A DNA stretch of 64,000 nucleotides from Bacteroides stercorirosoris (GCF_900142015.1 NZ_FQZN01000002.1:248001-312000), one strand, 5' to 3'; shown: positions 26,612 to 36,802, counted from the first letter of the stretch. Made by a program: numbers and translations. Notes: a model not told the origin generated them from the sequence alone.

Positions 26612-26673
26612 TTTAAATCAAGTTCTAAAGGCATGCGTTTTCTATACGAAAATCCAATTTATATTTGCCGCAG

Positions 26674-26706
26674 CAAAACTAATCAATTTGTTTCTAAACA
26701 AACAAA
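26674..26706 (-). promoter_or_regulatory. Promoter of the S24 repressor gene with internal operator palindrome
   Basis: On the minus strand TTTG (26703-26706), 21 bases and TAGTTTTG (26674-26681) form a full Bacteroides promoter. TTGTTTCTAAACAA (26688-26701), a dyad with TTGTTT/AAACAA half-sites, fills the spacer, where a bound repressor would block transcription. Confidence 0.65.
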
Positions 26707-26872
26707 CAAAAGTATGAAAGTTACGAAAAAGCAGTATGAACTTCTTTCATAGCCCAATCAGAATAGAAGAAAATCGGCAAAATGTCCTCATCCGCAAAAC
26801 TCCGAAGAAGTTAAAGAGCCGGGGATTGAGTTTTTTTTGGAGAAAAAGGAAATACCTTCCGTTTTCTTTTAC

Positions 26873-26880
26873 TAATTTTG
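26873..26880 (+). promoter_or_regulatory. -7 promoter element for dxs
   Basis: TAATTTTG matches TAnnTTTG exactly, 25 bases upstream of the chosen start codon. No -33 match at normal spacing. Confidence 0.6.
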
Positions 26881-26904
26881 CAATTTGTAATCCTCAGAAC
26901 AGAG

Positions 26905-28803
26905 ATGAAGACAGAGACAACAACATATAACTTGCTGAATTCCATTTTCAACCCCGAAGACCTGCGTAAACTTAGTGTTGAGCAACTTCCGGAAGTTTGC
27001 AAAGAATTGCGGCAAGACATTATAAAAGAAGTTTCGTGCAACCCGGGACACTTTGCAGCCAGTCTGGGGACGGTAGAACTGACCGTCGCCCTGCACTATG
27101 TGTTCAATACCCCCTACGACCGCATTGTGTGGGACGTAGGCCATCAGGCTTATGGACACAAGATACTGACCGGACGCAGGGAAACATTCTCTACAAACCG
27201 GAAATTCAAAGGTATACGTCCATTCCCCTCTCCCGACGAAAGTGACTATGACACTTTCACTTGCGGACATGCATCCAATTCCATTTCAGCTGCGCTGGGC
27301 ATGGCAGTGGCCGCCGCCGAAAAGGGCGAAGAAGACCGCCATGTGGTCGCCATAATCGGCGATGGTTCGATGAGCGGCGGTCTGGCTTTCGAGGGTTTGA
27401 ACAACGCCTCCACCACATCAAACAATCTCCTCATTATCCTCAACGATAATGACATGGCGATTGACCGCAGTGTAGGTGGCATGAAACAGTATTTGTTCAA
27501 TCTGACGACTTCCAACCGCTATAACCAGTTGCGTTTCAGAATATCAAAAATGCTCTTCAAGGTAGGTATCCTCAACGAGAACCGCCGCAAGGCACTGATT
27601 CGCTTTGGCAATAGCCTGAAATCGATAGCTGCCCAACAACAGAATATTTTCGAAGGAATGAATATCCGCTACTTCGGTCCTATCAACGGACACGATGTAG
27701 TAAATATCGCACGGATTCTGCGGGATATAAAGGATATGAAAGGCCCGAAAATCCTGCATCTGCACACCATCAAAGGAAAAGGTTTCAAACCCGCCGAAAT
27801 AGCACCGGGCATCTGGCATGCACCGGGCAAGTTCGATCCCGAAACCGGCGAACGCTTCATGGCAGATACACACAACCTGCCCCCACTCTTTCAGGACGTG
27901 TTCGGCGAAACCCTTGTGGAACTCGCCAAACAGAATCCACGCATTGTCGGTGTCACCCCTGCCATGCCTACAGGCTGCTCCATGAACATGCTGATGCAAG
28001 CAATGCCCGACCGCGCTTTCGACGTAGGCATTGCCGAAGGACATGCCGCCACCTTCTCGGGTGGTATGGCGAAGGAAGGAATGCAACCGTTCTGCAACAT
28101 CTATTCCTCGTTCATGCAGCGCGCTTACGACAATGTAATTCACGATATTGCCATTCTCAAACTTCCCGTCGTGCTCTGCCTTGACCGCGCCGGACTGGTA
28201 GGTGAAGACGGACCGACACACCACGGTGTGTTCGACCTGGCATACTTCCGCCCCGTACCCAACCTGACCATATCCTCACCCATGAACGAGCACGAGTTGC
28301 GCCGCCTGATGTACACGGCGCAACTGCCGGACAAGGGTCCGTTCGTCATCCGTTACCCGCGTGGACGGGGTGTGCTGACGGACTGGCAATGCCCGCTGGA
28401 AGAAATACCCGTAGGCAAAGGACGCAAGCTGAAAGAGGGTAAAGACCTTGCTGTCATCACCCTCGGCCCAATAGGTAATGTAGCCTCAAAGGCCATAGAA
28501 CAGGCAGAAAAAGAAAAGAATATCTCAATAGCACATTATGACCTGCGTTTCCTCAAGCCTTTGGATGAGGAGATGCTGCACGAAATAGGACGCTCATTTT
28601 CCCGCATCGTCACCATTGAAGACGGCATACGAAAAGGCGGCATGGGGACTGCCATTCTGGAATTTATGTCGGATAATGGATATACACCACATGTGGAACG
28701 CATAGGTGTACCGGACCAATTCATCGAGCACGGAACGGTACAGCAATTATATCACGTGTGCGGAATGGATGAAGAAGGGATAATGGCTACGATCAGTAAG
28801 TAA
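26905..28803 (+). CDS. dxs: 1-deoxy-D-xylulose-5-phosphate synthase
   Basis: A 632-residue thiamine-diphosphate enzyme that condenses pyruvate and glyceraldehyde 3-phosphate, the first step of the MEP isoprenoid pathway. Family motifs are [25 protein letters not shown], the ThDP/Mg site [15 protein letters not shown]...[13 protein letters not shown], the transketolase centre [18 protein letters not shown] and [16 protein letters not shown]. The ATG at 26905 gives the normal N-terminus; an upstream in-frame codon at 26878 lies within the likely promoter. It precedes trkA by 55 bases. Confidence 0.97.
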   Translation: MKTETTTYNLLNSIFNPEDLRKLSVEQLPEVCKELRQDIIKEVSCNPGHFAASLGTVELTVALHYVFNTPYDRIVWDVGHQAYGHKILTGRRETFSTNRKFKGIRPFPSPDESDYDTFTCGHASNSISAALGMAVAAAEKGEEDRHVVAIIGDGSMSGGLAFEGLNNASTTSNNLLIILNDNDMAIDRSVGGMKQYLFNLTTSNRYNQLRFRISKMLFKVGILNENRRKALIRFGNSLKSIAAQQQNIFEGMNIRYFGPINGHDVVNIARILRDIKDMKGPKILHLHTIKGKGFKPAEIAPGIWHAPGKFDPETGERFMADTHNLPPLFQDVFGETLVELAKQNPRIVGVTPAMPTGCSMNMLMQAMPDRAFDVGIAEGHAATFSGGMAKEGMQPFCNIYSSFMQRAYDNVIHDIAILKLPVVLCLDRAGLVGEDGPTHHGVFDLAYFRPVPNLTISSPMNEHELRRLMYTAQLPDKGPFVIRYPRGRGVLTDWQCPLEEIPVGKGRKLKEGKDLAVITLGPIGNVASKAIEQAEKEKNISIAHYDLRFLKPLDEEMLHEIGRSFSRIVTIEDGIRKGGMGTAILEFMSDNGYTPHVERIGVPDQFIEHGTVQQLYHVCGMDEEGIMATISK

Positions 28804-28858
28804 AAAGAACATAAAATGGCTACAATTTGTTGCCAGTTGAAAGAGTAATAGAAAAGCA

Positions 28859-30199
28859 ATGAAGATTATTATTGCCGGTGCCGGCGCAGTAGGCACACAC
28901 TTGGCAAAATTGCTGTCCCGCGAGAAACAGGACATCATACTGATGGACGACAACGAGGAAAGGTTGAGTACGCTCAGTTCCAACTTTGACTTGATGACGG
29001 TTACGGCATCACCCACTTCCATTCAGGGATTGAAGGAGGTAGGGGCTAAAGAGGCGGACTTGTTCATAGCCGTCACTCCTGATGAAAGCCGTAACATAAC
29101 TGCCTGTATGCTCGCCACCAATCTGGGTGCGAAGAAAACCGTTGCCCGCATCGACAATTATGAATATCTCCTGCCCAAGAATAAGGAGTTCTTCCAGAAA
29201 CTGGGCGTTGACTCGCTGATTTATCCCGAAATGCTTGCCGCCAAAGAAATCGTATCTTCCATACGCATGAGTTGGGTGCGCCAGTGGTGGGAGTTCTGCG
29301 GCGGGTCACTGATACTGATCGGTACCAAGATGCGCGAAAAGGCGGAGATACTGGATATTCCCTTGCACCAGCTCGCCGGAACGGATAAGCCCTACCACGT
29401 GGTAGCCATCAAACGCGGCAATGAAACACTCATCCCCCGGGGTGACGATGTTATCAAACTGCACGACATTGTTTACTTCACCACCACCCGCAAGTACGTA
29501 CCTTATATACGTAAGATAGCCGGTAAAGAAGATTATGCCGACGTGCGCAACGTGATGATTATGGGCGGAAGCCGCATTGCCGTGCGCACCGCACAATATG
29601 TGCCCGACTATATGCAGGTGAAGATTATAGATAACGACCTGAACCGTTGCAACCGTCTGACGGAAATTCTTGACGACAAAGTAATGATTATCAACGGCGA
29701 CGGACGGGACATGGACTTACTAATCGAAGAAGGTCTGAAAAATACGGAGGCTTTTGTTGCCCTGACGGACAATTCGGAAACTAACATTCTCTCCTGCCTT
29801 GCCGCCAAGCGCATGGGCGTCAGCAAGACGGTGGCGGAAGTGGAAAACATAGATTATATAGGTATGGCGGAAAGCCTCGACATCGGTACGGTAATCAACA
29901 AGAAAATGATTACCGCCAGCCACATCTATCAGATGATGCTGGATGCTGACGTCAGCAACGTGAAGTGCCTGACATTTGCCAATGCCGACGTTGCGGAATT
30001 CACCGTGAAAGCCGGTTCCAAAATCACCAAACATCAGGTGAAAGACCTCGGACTGCCAAAGGGAACCACTATCGGAGGATTAATCCGCCAGGGCGAAGGT
30101 GTCGTGGTGATGGGTAATACACAGATATTGCCGGGCGACCATGTGGTGGTATTCTGCCTGAATATGATGATTAAAAAGATTGAGAAATACTTTAATTAG
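28859..30199 (+). CDS. trkA: Trk potassium uptake regulatory protein TrkA
   Basis: A 446-residue cytoplasmic protein of two RCK units, each an NAD-binding Rossmann fold plus a TrkA-C domain. The first fold begins MKIIIAGAGAVGTHLAKLL with acidic IILMDDNEERL; the second begins NVMIMGGSRIAVRTAQYV with VKIIDNDLNRC. It forms a gating ring under the TrkH channel and senses nucleotides. It is followed 7 bases later by trkH, its membrane partner, so the two are translated from one mRNA. Confidence 0.96.
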   Translation: MKIIIAGAGAVGTHLAKLLSREKQDIILMDDNEERLSTLSSNFDLMTVTASPTSIQGLKEVGAKEADLFIAVTPDESRNITACMLATNLGAKKTVARIDNYEYLLPKNKEFFQKLGVDSLIYPEMLAAKEIVSSIRMSWVRQWWEFCGGSLILIGTKMREKAEILDIPLHQLAGTDKPYHVVAIKRGNETLIPRGDDVIKLHDIVYFTTTRKYVPYIRKIAGKEDYADVRNVMIMGGSRIAVRTAQYVPDYMQVKIIDNDLNRCNRLTEILDDKVMIINGDGRDMDLLIEEGLKNTEAFVALTDNSETNILSCLAAKRMGVSKTVAEVENIDYIGMAESLDIGTVINKKMITASHIYQMMLDADVSNVKCLTFANADVAEFTVKAGSKITKHQVKDLGLPKGTTIGGLIRQGEGVVVMGNTQILPGDHVVVFCLNMMIKKIEKYFN

Positions 30200-30206
30200 T
30201 TGAGAG

Positions 30207-31658
30207 TTGATTAATTTCAAAACGGTTATACGGATTATCGGCATCCTCCTGTTGCTGGAGACAGTGATGCTGTTGATTTGCTCGGGGGTTTCATTCTATT
30301 ATCAGGATGAAGCTCTGGTGGACTTTTGGGTGTCGGCAGGTATTACAGCAGGTGTCGGGCTGCTTCTGGCAATCATGGGCAAGGGCGGTAACCGCCAATT
30401 GACACGCAGAGATGGCTATGTACTTGTCAGCTTCGCCTGGGTGGCATTTTCTCTTTTCGGCATGCTGCCGTTCTATATCAGCGGATATATCCCCAGCATT
30501 ACCAACGCTTTCTTTGAAACCATGTCCGGTTTCAGCAGCACAGGTGCCACGATACTGGACGATATTGAAGCATTGCCTCACGGACTGCTCTTCTGGCGCA
30601 GCATGACGCAATGGATAGGTGGTTTGGGAATTATCATGTTCACCATCGCCATACTTCCGATATTCGGTGTCAGCGGTTTGCAGGTATTCGCCGCCGAAGC
30701 CAGTGGTCCGACACACGACAAGGTACACCCGCGCATCGGCATCACCGCCAAATGGATTTGGAGTATCTACGCAGGTATCACCTGTATTCTCGTTGCCCTG
30801 TTGATGCTGGGCGGAATGAATTGGTTCGATAGTGTTTGCCACGCCTTCGCCACTACCGGAACGGGTGGATTTTCAACCAAACAGGCCAGTGTAGCCTATT
30901 ATAACTCTCCGTATATCGAATACGTCATATCCATCTTCATGTTTATTTCGGGCATCAACTTCACATTGCTGCTGTTCTTCGTCAACCGAAAATTCAAGAA
31001 GGTCATCAATGATGCCGAATTGAAATGGTACTTCTGGTCGGTGGTGCTGTTCACCGGAGTAATCGCCGTGATACTTTATTATTCCAAACCTATGGGAATG
31101 GAAGAGTCGTTCCGCCAATCACTGTTCCAAGTGATTTCACTGCATACCTCCACCGGATTTGCTACTGCCGACTATATGCTATGGCCTGCTGTGACGTGGG
31201 GACTGCTGACCATCGTCATGCTAATGGGTGCCTGTGCGGGCAGTACGACGGGCGGTTTAAAATGTATCCGTATGGTTATCCTCGGCAAAGTGGCCCGCAA
31301 TGAGTTCAAGCATATCCTTCACCCGAATGCGATATTGCCGGTACGGCTCAACAAACAGGTGATTTCACCTTCCGTGCAATCTACCGTGCTGGCTTTCTGC
31401 TTTATATATGCGGTAATCATCATTATCAGCGTACTGATTATGATGGGACTGGGCATCGGATTTGTAGAATCCGTGGGCTGCGTGGTTTCCAGTATCGGCA
31501 ATATGGGTCCCGGTCTGGGAGAAACGGGTCCTGCTTTTTCATGGAATGCATTGCCCGATATGGCGAAATGGCTGCTGGCTTTCCTCATGCTCCTGGGACG
31601 CCTCGAACTGTTCACCGTATTGCTGCTTTTCACCCCCGAATTCTGGAAGAGGAGTTGA
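30207..31658 (+). CDS. trkH: Trk potassium uptake channel TrkH
   Basis: A 483-residue inner-membrane K+ transporter. The four selectivity-filter loops are visible: TMSGFSSTGATIL, TTGTGGFSTKQ, LHTSTGFATAD and SSIGNMGPGLG, each between two membrane helices. The only suitable start is a TTG at 30207, 7 bases after the trkA stop, so translation probably depends on coupling to trkA. It takes up potassium with TrkA as regulator. Confidence 0.95.
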   Translation: MINFKTVIRIIGILLLLETVMLLICSGVSFYYQDEALVDFWVSAGITAGVGLLLAIMGKGGNRQLTRRDGYVLVSFAWVAFSLFGMLPFYISGYIPSITNAFFETMSGFSSTGATILDDIEALPHGLLFWRSMTQWIGGLGIIMFTIAILPIFGVSGLQVFAAEASGPTHDKVHPRIGITAKWIWSIYAGITCILVALLMLGGMNWFDSVCHAFATTGTGGFSTKQASVAYYNSPYIEYVISIFMFISGINFTLLLFFVNRKFKKVINDAELKWYFWSVVLFTGVIAVILYYSKPMGMEESFRQSLFQVISLHTSTGFATADYMLWPAVTWGLLTIVMLMGACAGSTTGGLKCIRMVILGKVARNEFKHILHPNAILPVRLNKQVISPSVQSTVLAFCFIYAVIIIISVLIMMGLGIGFVESVGCVVSSIGNMGPGLGETGPAFSWNALPDMAKWLLAFLMLLGRLELFTVLLLFTPEFWKRS

Positions 31659-31702
31659 TGGAAGGTCAAAAAGTGCTAAAAAATGAACATTTTGACATCT
31701 CT

Positions 31703-31737
31703 GTATAACAAAATAGCCAATAATTGTTATACATTTG
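31703..31737 (+). promoter_or_regulatory. Promoter with 9-bp palindromic operator upstream of the small secreted protein
   Basis: TACATTTG (31730-31737) is an exact -7 element, 24 bases before the start codon. GTATAACAA (31703-31711) and its exact reverse complement TTGTTATAC (31724-31732), 12 bases apart, overlap the -7 and spacer. This is a classic repressor-operator position. Confidence 0.6.
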
Positions 31738-31760
31738 CAGCCGAATGAAAAAGTAGTTGT

Positions 31761-32141
31761 ATGAAACAGTGTATAAAATACCTCATGATCCTCTTACTCG
31801 GCGTATTGCTGTACGACGGTGCAGCGCAAGCGGCGGGTATATCATGCACTTTCATACGCAACAATGACGATGAGCGCTGTATCTTGTCTCAAGCCCCTAC
31901 TTCACATCAACAGAACATCCGTAACATCTATAACCGTTTCCTTTCCACATCTCTTTATATAGATAATGTGGACAGTACGCAAGTGCCCGGCAACAAGAGC
32001 GTCCTGCTATTACTGAATTACTTCCGGATGCGTTGGCTGGCGGAGTCTCCAGCCTGTGGTTCATTGTTGCATGCCTCTTTCTATCCTGTGCCCGATCCGC
32101 TCTCTTACTATGTCTTCGGGCTGAGAAAGATAATCATTTGA
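31761..32141 (+). CDS. Small secreted protein of unknown function
   Basis: A 126-residue protein not recognised as a known family. It starts with a signal peptide (KYLMILLLGVLLYDGAAQAAG, cleavage near residue 25). The mature part has three cysteines (SCTF, RCIL, PACG), a stretch of helix-forming residues (QNIRNIYNRFL) and ends in YVFGLRKIII. It has its own promoter with a palindromic operator and lies 115 bases before nuoA on the same strand; the gap has no clear promoter, so it may be cotranscribed with complex I. Function unknown. Confidence 0.7.
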   Translation: MKQCIKYLMILLLGVLLYDGAAQAAGISCTFIRNNDDERCILSQAPTSHQQNIRNIYNRFLSTSLYIDNVDSTQVPGNKSVLLLLNYFRMRWLAESPACGSLLHASFYPVPDPLSYYVFGLRKIII

Positions 32142-32255
32142 TAAAATAAGTCGGGCAGACTGCAAAGTTTGCCAAAGTCCGTCGAAGGCGATTCAGAGGG
32201 ATTGCTCCTTTCGGCCAACTATCCTATTATATACATCTAAAAGATAATTAGATTT

Positions 32256-32606
32256 ATGAATTTTACTTTGTTAGTAGTCGTCTTGCTGACGGCAATTGCT
32301 TTCGTGGGTATTGTTATCGCACTGTCCAAGGCGATATCACCCCGTTCGTACAATCCACAGAAGATGGAAGCGTACGAGTGCGGTATTCCTACCCGTGGTA
32401 AATCATGGATGCAATTCCGGGTGGGTTACTACCTGTTTGCCATCCTGTTTCTGATGTTCGATGTGGAAACAGTATTCCTGTTCCCGTGGGCGGTTATAGC
32501 CCGTGACCTGGGAATAGCGGGATTACTCAGTATCTTATTTTTCTTACTCATCCTCGTATTAGGACTTGCCTATGCATGGCGGAAAGGAGCATTGGAATGG
32601 AAATAA
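32256..32606 (+). CDS. nuoA: Complex I subunit NuoA
   Basis: A 116-residue membrane protein with three helices and the family motif [39 protein letters not shown], whose acidic residues contact the quinone channel. It is the first gene of the ten-gene nuo operon and overlaps nuoB by 10 bases. Confidence 0.95.
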   Translation: MNFTLLVVVLLTAIAFVGIVIALSKAISPRSYNPQKMEAYECGIPTRGKSWMQFRVGYYLFAILFLMFDVETVFLFPWAVIARDLGIAGLLSILFFLLILVLGLAYAWRKGALEWK

Positions 32607-33196
32607 AGAAAAAGCCAAAAATAAAATCTATCCCGTATGAAGAATTTACGGATAATGAAACGTTGGAGAAACTCGTTCGCGAACTTAATGCCGGAGGTGC
32701 AAACGTTGCCCTCGGTGTGCTGGACGACTTCATCAACTGGGGACGCAGCAATTCGCTGTGGCCGCTTACGTTTGCAACAAGTTGTTGCGGTATCGAGTTC
32801 ATGGCACTGGGTGCCGCGCGCTATGACATGGCGCGCTTCGGATTTGAAGTAGCCCGTGCCAGTCCGCGACAGGCAGATATGATTATGGTGTGCGGAACTA
32901 TTACGAATAAGATGGCACCTGTACTGAAACGTTTGTACGACCAGATGCCCGACCCGAAATACGTGGTTGCCGTGGGGGGATGCGCCGTCAGTGGCGGACC
33001 GTTCAAGAAATCATACCATGTGGTGAACGGGGTTGACAAGGTTTTGCCGGTGGATGTATACATCCCGGGATGCCCGCCTCGTCCGGAAGCATTCTATTAC
33101 GGTATGATGCAGTTGCAACGCAAAGTGAAGATAGAGAAATTCTTCGGCGGAGTGAATAGAAAAGAACCCAAACCGAAAGAGGAGACAGAAAAATAA
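32597..33196 (+). CDS. nuoB: Complex I subunit NuoB (cluster N2)
   Basis: A 199-residue peripheral subunit. The four ligands of the [4Fe-4S] cluster N2 are in [21 protein letters not shown] and [14 protein letters not shown]. The ATG at 32597 overlaps the nuoA stop, giving translational coupling; an ATG 21 bases upstream is possible but would lie deeper in nuoA. It passes electrons to quinone with NuoD. Confidence 0.95.
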   Translation: MEIKKKPKIKSIPYEEFTDNETLEKLVRELNAGGANVALGVLDDFINWGRSNSLWPLTFATSCCGIEFMALGAARYDMARFGFEVARASPRQADMIMVCGTITNKMAPVLKRLYDQMPDPKYVVAVGGCAVSGGPFKKSYHVVNGVDKVLPVDVYIPGCPPRPEAFYYGMMQLQRKVKIEKFFGGVNRKEPKPKEETEK

Positions 33197-33203
33197 TCAG
33201 AAT

Positions 33204-34796
33204 ATGGATAATATACGATTTATAAAACCTGCGGACTTACATGCCGAAATGCTCCGTTTGCGTCGCGAAGAGCAGATGGACTTCCTGAAATGCCTGAGTG
33301 GTATGGATTGGGGAGAACCCGCCGAGGGTGATGCACCGGACACTCCACGTGGACTGGGTATTGTCTACCTGCTGGAATCCACCGTCACCGGCAAACAGGC
33401 AGCAGTGCGCACCGCCACCCTGGACCGCGAAAATCCTGAATTGCCCAGTGTCAGCGACATCTGGAAGGCAGCAGACTTCAATGAGCGTGAAGTATATGAC
33501 TTTTACGGCATCGTCTTCATAGGACATCCCGATATGCGCCGCCTCTACCTGCGTAACGACTGGGTAGGCTACCCCATGCGTAAAGATAATGACCCCGAAA
33601 AGGATAATCCGCTGCGCATGGACAATGAAGAAACCATAGATACCACCACCGAACTGGAACTGAACCCGGACGGTACGGTGAAGAATAAAGAGCTCATACT
33701 CTTCGGCGACGAAGAATATGTGGTGAACATCGGTCCGCAGCACCCCGCAACACACGGTGTAATGCGTTTCCGTGTATCATTGGAGGGTGAAACCATTGAT
33801 AAGATAGATGCCAACTGTGGATACATCCACCGGGGTATCGAAAAGATGTGCGAAAGCCTTACCTACCCGCAGACGCTGGCACTGACCGACCGCCTTGATT
33901 ATTTGGGCGCTCATCAGAATCGCCATGCCCTGTGTTCGTGCATCGAGCAGGCAATGGGTATTGAAGTGAGCGACCGCGTGAAGTACATCCGCACCATCAT
34001 GGACGAGTTGCAACGTATCGACTCGCACTTGCTGTTCTACTCTTGTCTGGCAATGGACCTCGGTGCCTTGACCGCTTTCTTCTACGGTTTCCGCGACCGC
34101 GAGAAGATACTCGACATCTTTGAGGAAACCTGTGGCGGACGCCTCATCATGAACTACAACACCATCGGTGGTGTGCAGGCCGACCTGCATCCCAACTTCC
34201 AGAAACGGGTGAAAGAGTTTATCCCTTACCTGCGTGGTATCATCCACGAATATCACTTGGTGTTCACCGGCAACATCATCGCCCAGCAACGTCTGAAAGG
34301 CGTAGGTCTGCTGAGCCGCGAAGATGCCATCGCCTTCGGAGCTACGGGCGGCACAGGACGTGCCAGCGGCTGGGCTTGCGACGTGCGCAAACGTCATCCG
34401 TACGGAGTATATGACAAGGTGGACTTCAAGGAAATTGTCTACACCGAAGGCGACTCATGGGCACGCTACATGGTTCGTATGGACGAAATCATGGAAAGCA
34501 TGAATATCATCGAGCAACTCATCGACAACATCCCCGAAGGTCCCTACCAAGAGAAGATGAAACCCATTATCCGCGTACCGGAAGGACAGTATTACACTGC
34601 CGTAGAGGGTAGCCGTGGCGAGTTCGGCGTCTTCCTGGAAAGTCACGGTGACAAAACGCCTTACCGCCTGCACTTCCGCTCCACGGGATTGCCATTGGTG
34701 AGCGCCGTAGATACCATCTGTCGCGGGGCAAAGATTGCCGACCTGATTGCCATAGGTGGAACGCTGGACTATGTAGTTCCGGATATTGATAGGTAG
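33204..34796 (+). CDS. nuoCD: Fused complex I subunits NuoC and NuoD
   Basis: A 530-residue fusion. Residues 1-140 are NuoC (SGMDWGEPAEGD, EREVYDFYGIVFIGHPDMRRLYL); from about 165 it is NuoD (NIGPQHPATHGVMRFRVSLEGE, CGYIHRGIEKMCE, DYLGAHQNRHALC, RIDSHLLFYSCLAMDLGA, PEGQYYTAVEGSRGEFGVFL). NuoD shapes the quinone site. The fusion is known in several bacterial groups. It starts 7 bases after nuoB. Confidence 0.96.
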   Translation: MDNIRFIKPADLHAEMLRLRREEQMDFLKCLSGMDWGEPAEGDAPDTPRGLGIVYLLESTVTGKQAAVRTATLDRENPELPSVSDIWKAADFNEREVYDFYGIVFIGHPDMRRLYLRNDWVGYPMRKDNDPEKDNPLRMDNEETIDTTTELELNPDGTVKNKELILFGDEEYVVNIGPQHPATHGVMRFRVSLEGETIDKIDANCGYIHRGIEKMCESLTYPQTLALTDRLDYLGAHQNRHALCSCIEQAMGIEVSDRVKYIRTIMDELQRIDSHLLFYSCLAMDLGALTAFFYGFRDREKILDIFEETCGGRLIMNYNTIGGVQADLHPNFQKRVKEFIPYLRGIIHEYHLVFTGNIIAQQRLKGVGLLSREDAIAFGATGGTGRASGWACDVRKRHPYGVYDKVDFKEIVYTEGDSWARYMVRMDEIMESMNIIEQLIDNIPEGPYQEKMKPIIRVPEGQYYTAVEGSRGEFGVFLESHGDKTPYRLHFRSTGLPLVSAVDTICRGAKIADLIAIGGTLDYVVPDIDR

Positions 34797-34800
34797 TGTA

Positions 34801-34962
34801 AATGAAGAATGATGAATTAAGAATGAAGAATTAAAGAGTGCAACAATACAGCACAATTTTCTACCTCTTAATTCGTAAGTCTGATAAATAATTAAATAAA
34901 AGAATGAATACGCCATCATCCGCATGGTAATTCTTCATTCTTCATTATTAATTCTTAATTTA
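34801..34962. repeat. Dispersed inverted repeat between nuoCD and nuoH
   Basis: Arms at 34801-34836 (AATGAAGAATGATGAATTAA and on) and 34928-34962 (its near-complement) enclose about 90 bases. It ends just before the GTG start of nuoH. Confidence 0.8.
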
Positions 34963-34968
34963 AACAAC

Positions 34969-36045
34969 GTGTTTGACTTTAGTATAGTAACCAACTGGAT
35001 TCACCAGACGCTGACTTCCTTCATGCCGGAAGGTCTGGCGATATTCCTCGAATGTGTAGTGATAGGCGTATGCATCATTCTGATGTATGCCGTACTCGCC
35101 ATCATTCTTATTTATATGGAGCGCAAGATATGTGCTTTCTTCCAATGCCGCCTCGGTCCGAACCGTGTGGGTAAATGGGGGAGCATCCAGGTCATCTGCG
35201 ACGTGTTGAAGATGCTCACCAAAGAGATCTTCACTCCGAAGGAAGCCGACCGTTTCCTCTATAACCTGGCGCCGTTCATGGTGATTATCGCCTCGTTCCT
35301 GACGTTCGCCTGTCTGCCTGTCAATAAGGGTATGGAAGTGCTGGACTTCAATGTAGGTGTGTTTTTCCTGCTGGCAGCATCCAGCATCGGTGTATTAGGT
35401 ATTTTGCTGGCAGGCTGGAGTTCCAACAACAAGTTCTCTCTTATCGGTGCCATGCGAAGCGGAGCACAGATCATCTCGTATGAATTGTCCGTAGGATTGA
35501 GCATATTGACGATGGTAGTGCTGATGGGAACCATGCAGTTCTCCGAAATCGTTGAAGGACAGGCCGACGGCTGGTTCATCTTCAAGGGACATATCCCGGC
35601 AGTGATTGCCTTTATCATCTACCTGATTGCCGGAAACGCTGAATGTAACCGTGGACCGTTCGACTTGCCGGAAGCAGAAAGCGAATTGACGGCTGGGTAC
35701 CACACCGAATATAGCGGTATGCACTTCGGTTTCTTCTATCTGGCCGAATACCTGAACCTGTTCATCGTGGCCAGTGTGGCTGCCACCATCTTCCTGGGCG
35801 GCTGGATGCCGTTGCACATTGCAGGACTGGATGGCTTCAACGCTGTAATGGATTATATTCCGGGCTTTGTCTGGTTCTTTGGTAAGGCATTCTTCGTAGT
35901 GTTCCTGCTGATGTGGATTAAGTGGACATTCCCCCGCTTGCGTATCGACCAGATTCTGGCGCTGGAATGGAAGTACCTGGTACCTATTTCAATGGTGAAC
36001 CTCATCATCATGGTACTGATTGTTGTATTTAAACTACACTTTTAG
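34969..36045 (+). CDS. nuoH: Complex I membrane subunit NuoH
   Basis: A 358-residue protein with about eight helices. Motifs are [63 protein letters not shown] and [11 protein letters not shown], lining the quinone tunnel. The GTG at 34969 is chosen as start: the in-frame ATG at 34924 would place the N-terminus within a dispersed repeat and add residues ([11 protein letters not shown]) with no family match. Confidence 0.94.
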   Translation: MFDFSIVTNWIHQTLTSFMPEGLAIFLECVVIGVCIILMYAVLAIILIYMERKICAFFQCRLGPNRVGKWGSIQVICDVLKMLTKEIFTPKEADRFLYNLAPFMVIIASFLTFACLPVNKGMEVLDFNVGVFFLLAASSIGVLGILLAGWSSNNKFSLIGAMRSGAQIISYELSVGLSILTMVVLMGTMQFSEIVEGQADGWFIFKGHIPAVIAFIIYLIAGNAECNRGPFDLPEAESELTAGYHTEYSGMHFGFFYLAEYLNLFIVASVAATIFLGGWMPLHIAGLDGFNAVMDYIPGFVWFFGKAFFVVFLLMWIKWTFPRLRIDQILALEWKYLVPISMVNLIIMVLIVVFKLHF

Positions 36046-36113
36046 CCGACGTAGCGCCGGGGCAGGGTTTCCTTTCGGACCGGCGTAGCGCCGGGGCAGG
36101 ATTTCCCTTCGGA
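36046..36113. repeat. Two tandem 34-bp repeats between nuoH and nuoI
   Basis: Units 36046-36079 and 36080-36113 match at 31 of 34 positions around GCGTAGCGCCGGGGCAGG. The first begins immediately after the nuoH stop. Each unit can form a CGGCG/CGCCG hairpin. Confidence 0.85.
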
Positions 36114-36134
36114 TAAATTAAATATAAAGAGATA

Positions 36135-36623
36135 ATGAAAGATAAGAACGAAACATATAGTTATTTGGGCGGACTGGTGCATGGCATCGGCTCCTTGCTG
36201 ACGGGTATGAAAACTACCATGACCGTCTTCTGCCGCCGGAAAGTGACGGAGCAATACCCCGAGAACCGTGCGACATTGAAGATGTTCGACCGCTTCCGTG
36301 GTTCGCTGACCATGCCTCATAACGACCAGAACGAGCATCGCTGCGTAGCGTGCGGACTGTGCCAGATGGCATGCCCCAACGATACCATCACGGTGACGAG
36401 TGAAATGATAGAGACTGAAGACGGCAAGAAAAAGAAGATATTGGCAAAGTATGAATACGACCTCGGTTCGTGCATGTTCTGCCAGCTCTGTGTCACAGCT
36501 TGCCCGCACGATGCGATTACGTTCGATACCGGCTTTGAACATGCGGTGTTCGACCGCACGAAATTAGTGAAGACACTGAATCATCCGGGCAGTCACGTTG
36601 TAGAGAAAAAGAAACCGGAGTAA
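36135..36623 (+). CDS. nuoI: Complex I ferredoxin-like subunit NuoI
   Basis: A 162-residue peripheral subunit with two [4Fe-4S] motifs, CVACGLCQMACP and CMFCQLCVTACP, that carry electrons to NuoB. The N-terminal amphipathic part (GGLVHGIGSLLTGMKTTM) anchors it to the membrane arm. Because NuoE, NuoF and NuoG are absent, NuoI would be the entry point for electrons in this operon. Confidence 0.95.
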   Translation: MKDKNETYSYLGGLVHGIGSLLTGMKTTMTVFCRRKVTEQYPENRATLKMFDRFRGSLTMPHNDQNEHRCVACGLCQMACPNDTITVTSEMIETEDGKKKKILAKYEYDLGSCMFCQLCVTACPHDAITFDTGFEHAVFDRTKLVKTLNHPGSHVVEKKKPE

Positions 36624-36629
36624 CTCCAT

Positions 36630-36763
36630 TCCCCTCCTCCAGGGAGGAGGGGTGCCCACAGGGCGGGGTGGTAGGTAGAAACATAAAGATAAATCATTCT
36701 TTAAAAAGAACTTCCCTTCCTACCACCTCCCCCTTCGGGTACTCCTCCTCCCTGAAGGAGGAG
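36630..36763. repeat. Dispersed inverted repeat between nuoI and nuoJ
   Basis: Arms at about 36630-36675 and 36718-36763 pair through CCCCTCCTCC/GGAGGAGGGG and GGTGGTAGG/CCTACCACC. It could form a large hairpin within the operon mRNA. Confidence 0.8.
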
Positions 36764-36802
36764 AACGGAGATAGAATTAAGAAATAATAAAGTTAAAAGA
36801 AT

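Noticed and set aside
32597..33196. NuoB start at 32576
   Set aside because: It would add seven residues with no family match and lie deeper in nuoA; the ATG overlapping the nuoA stop is favoured.
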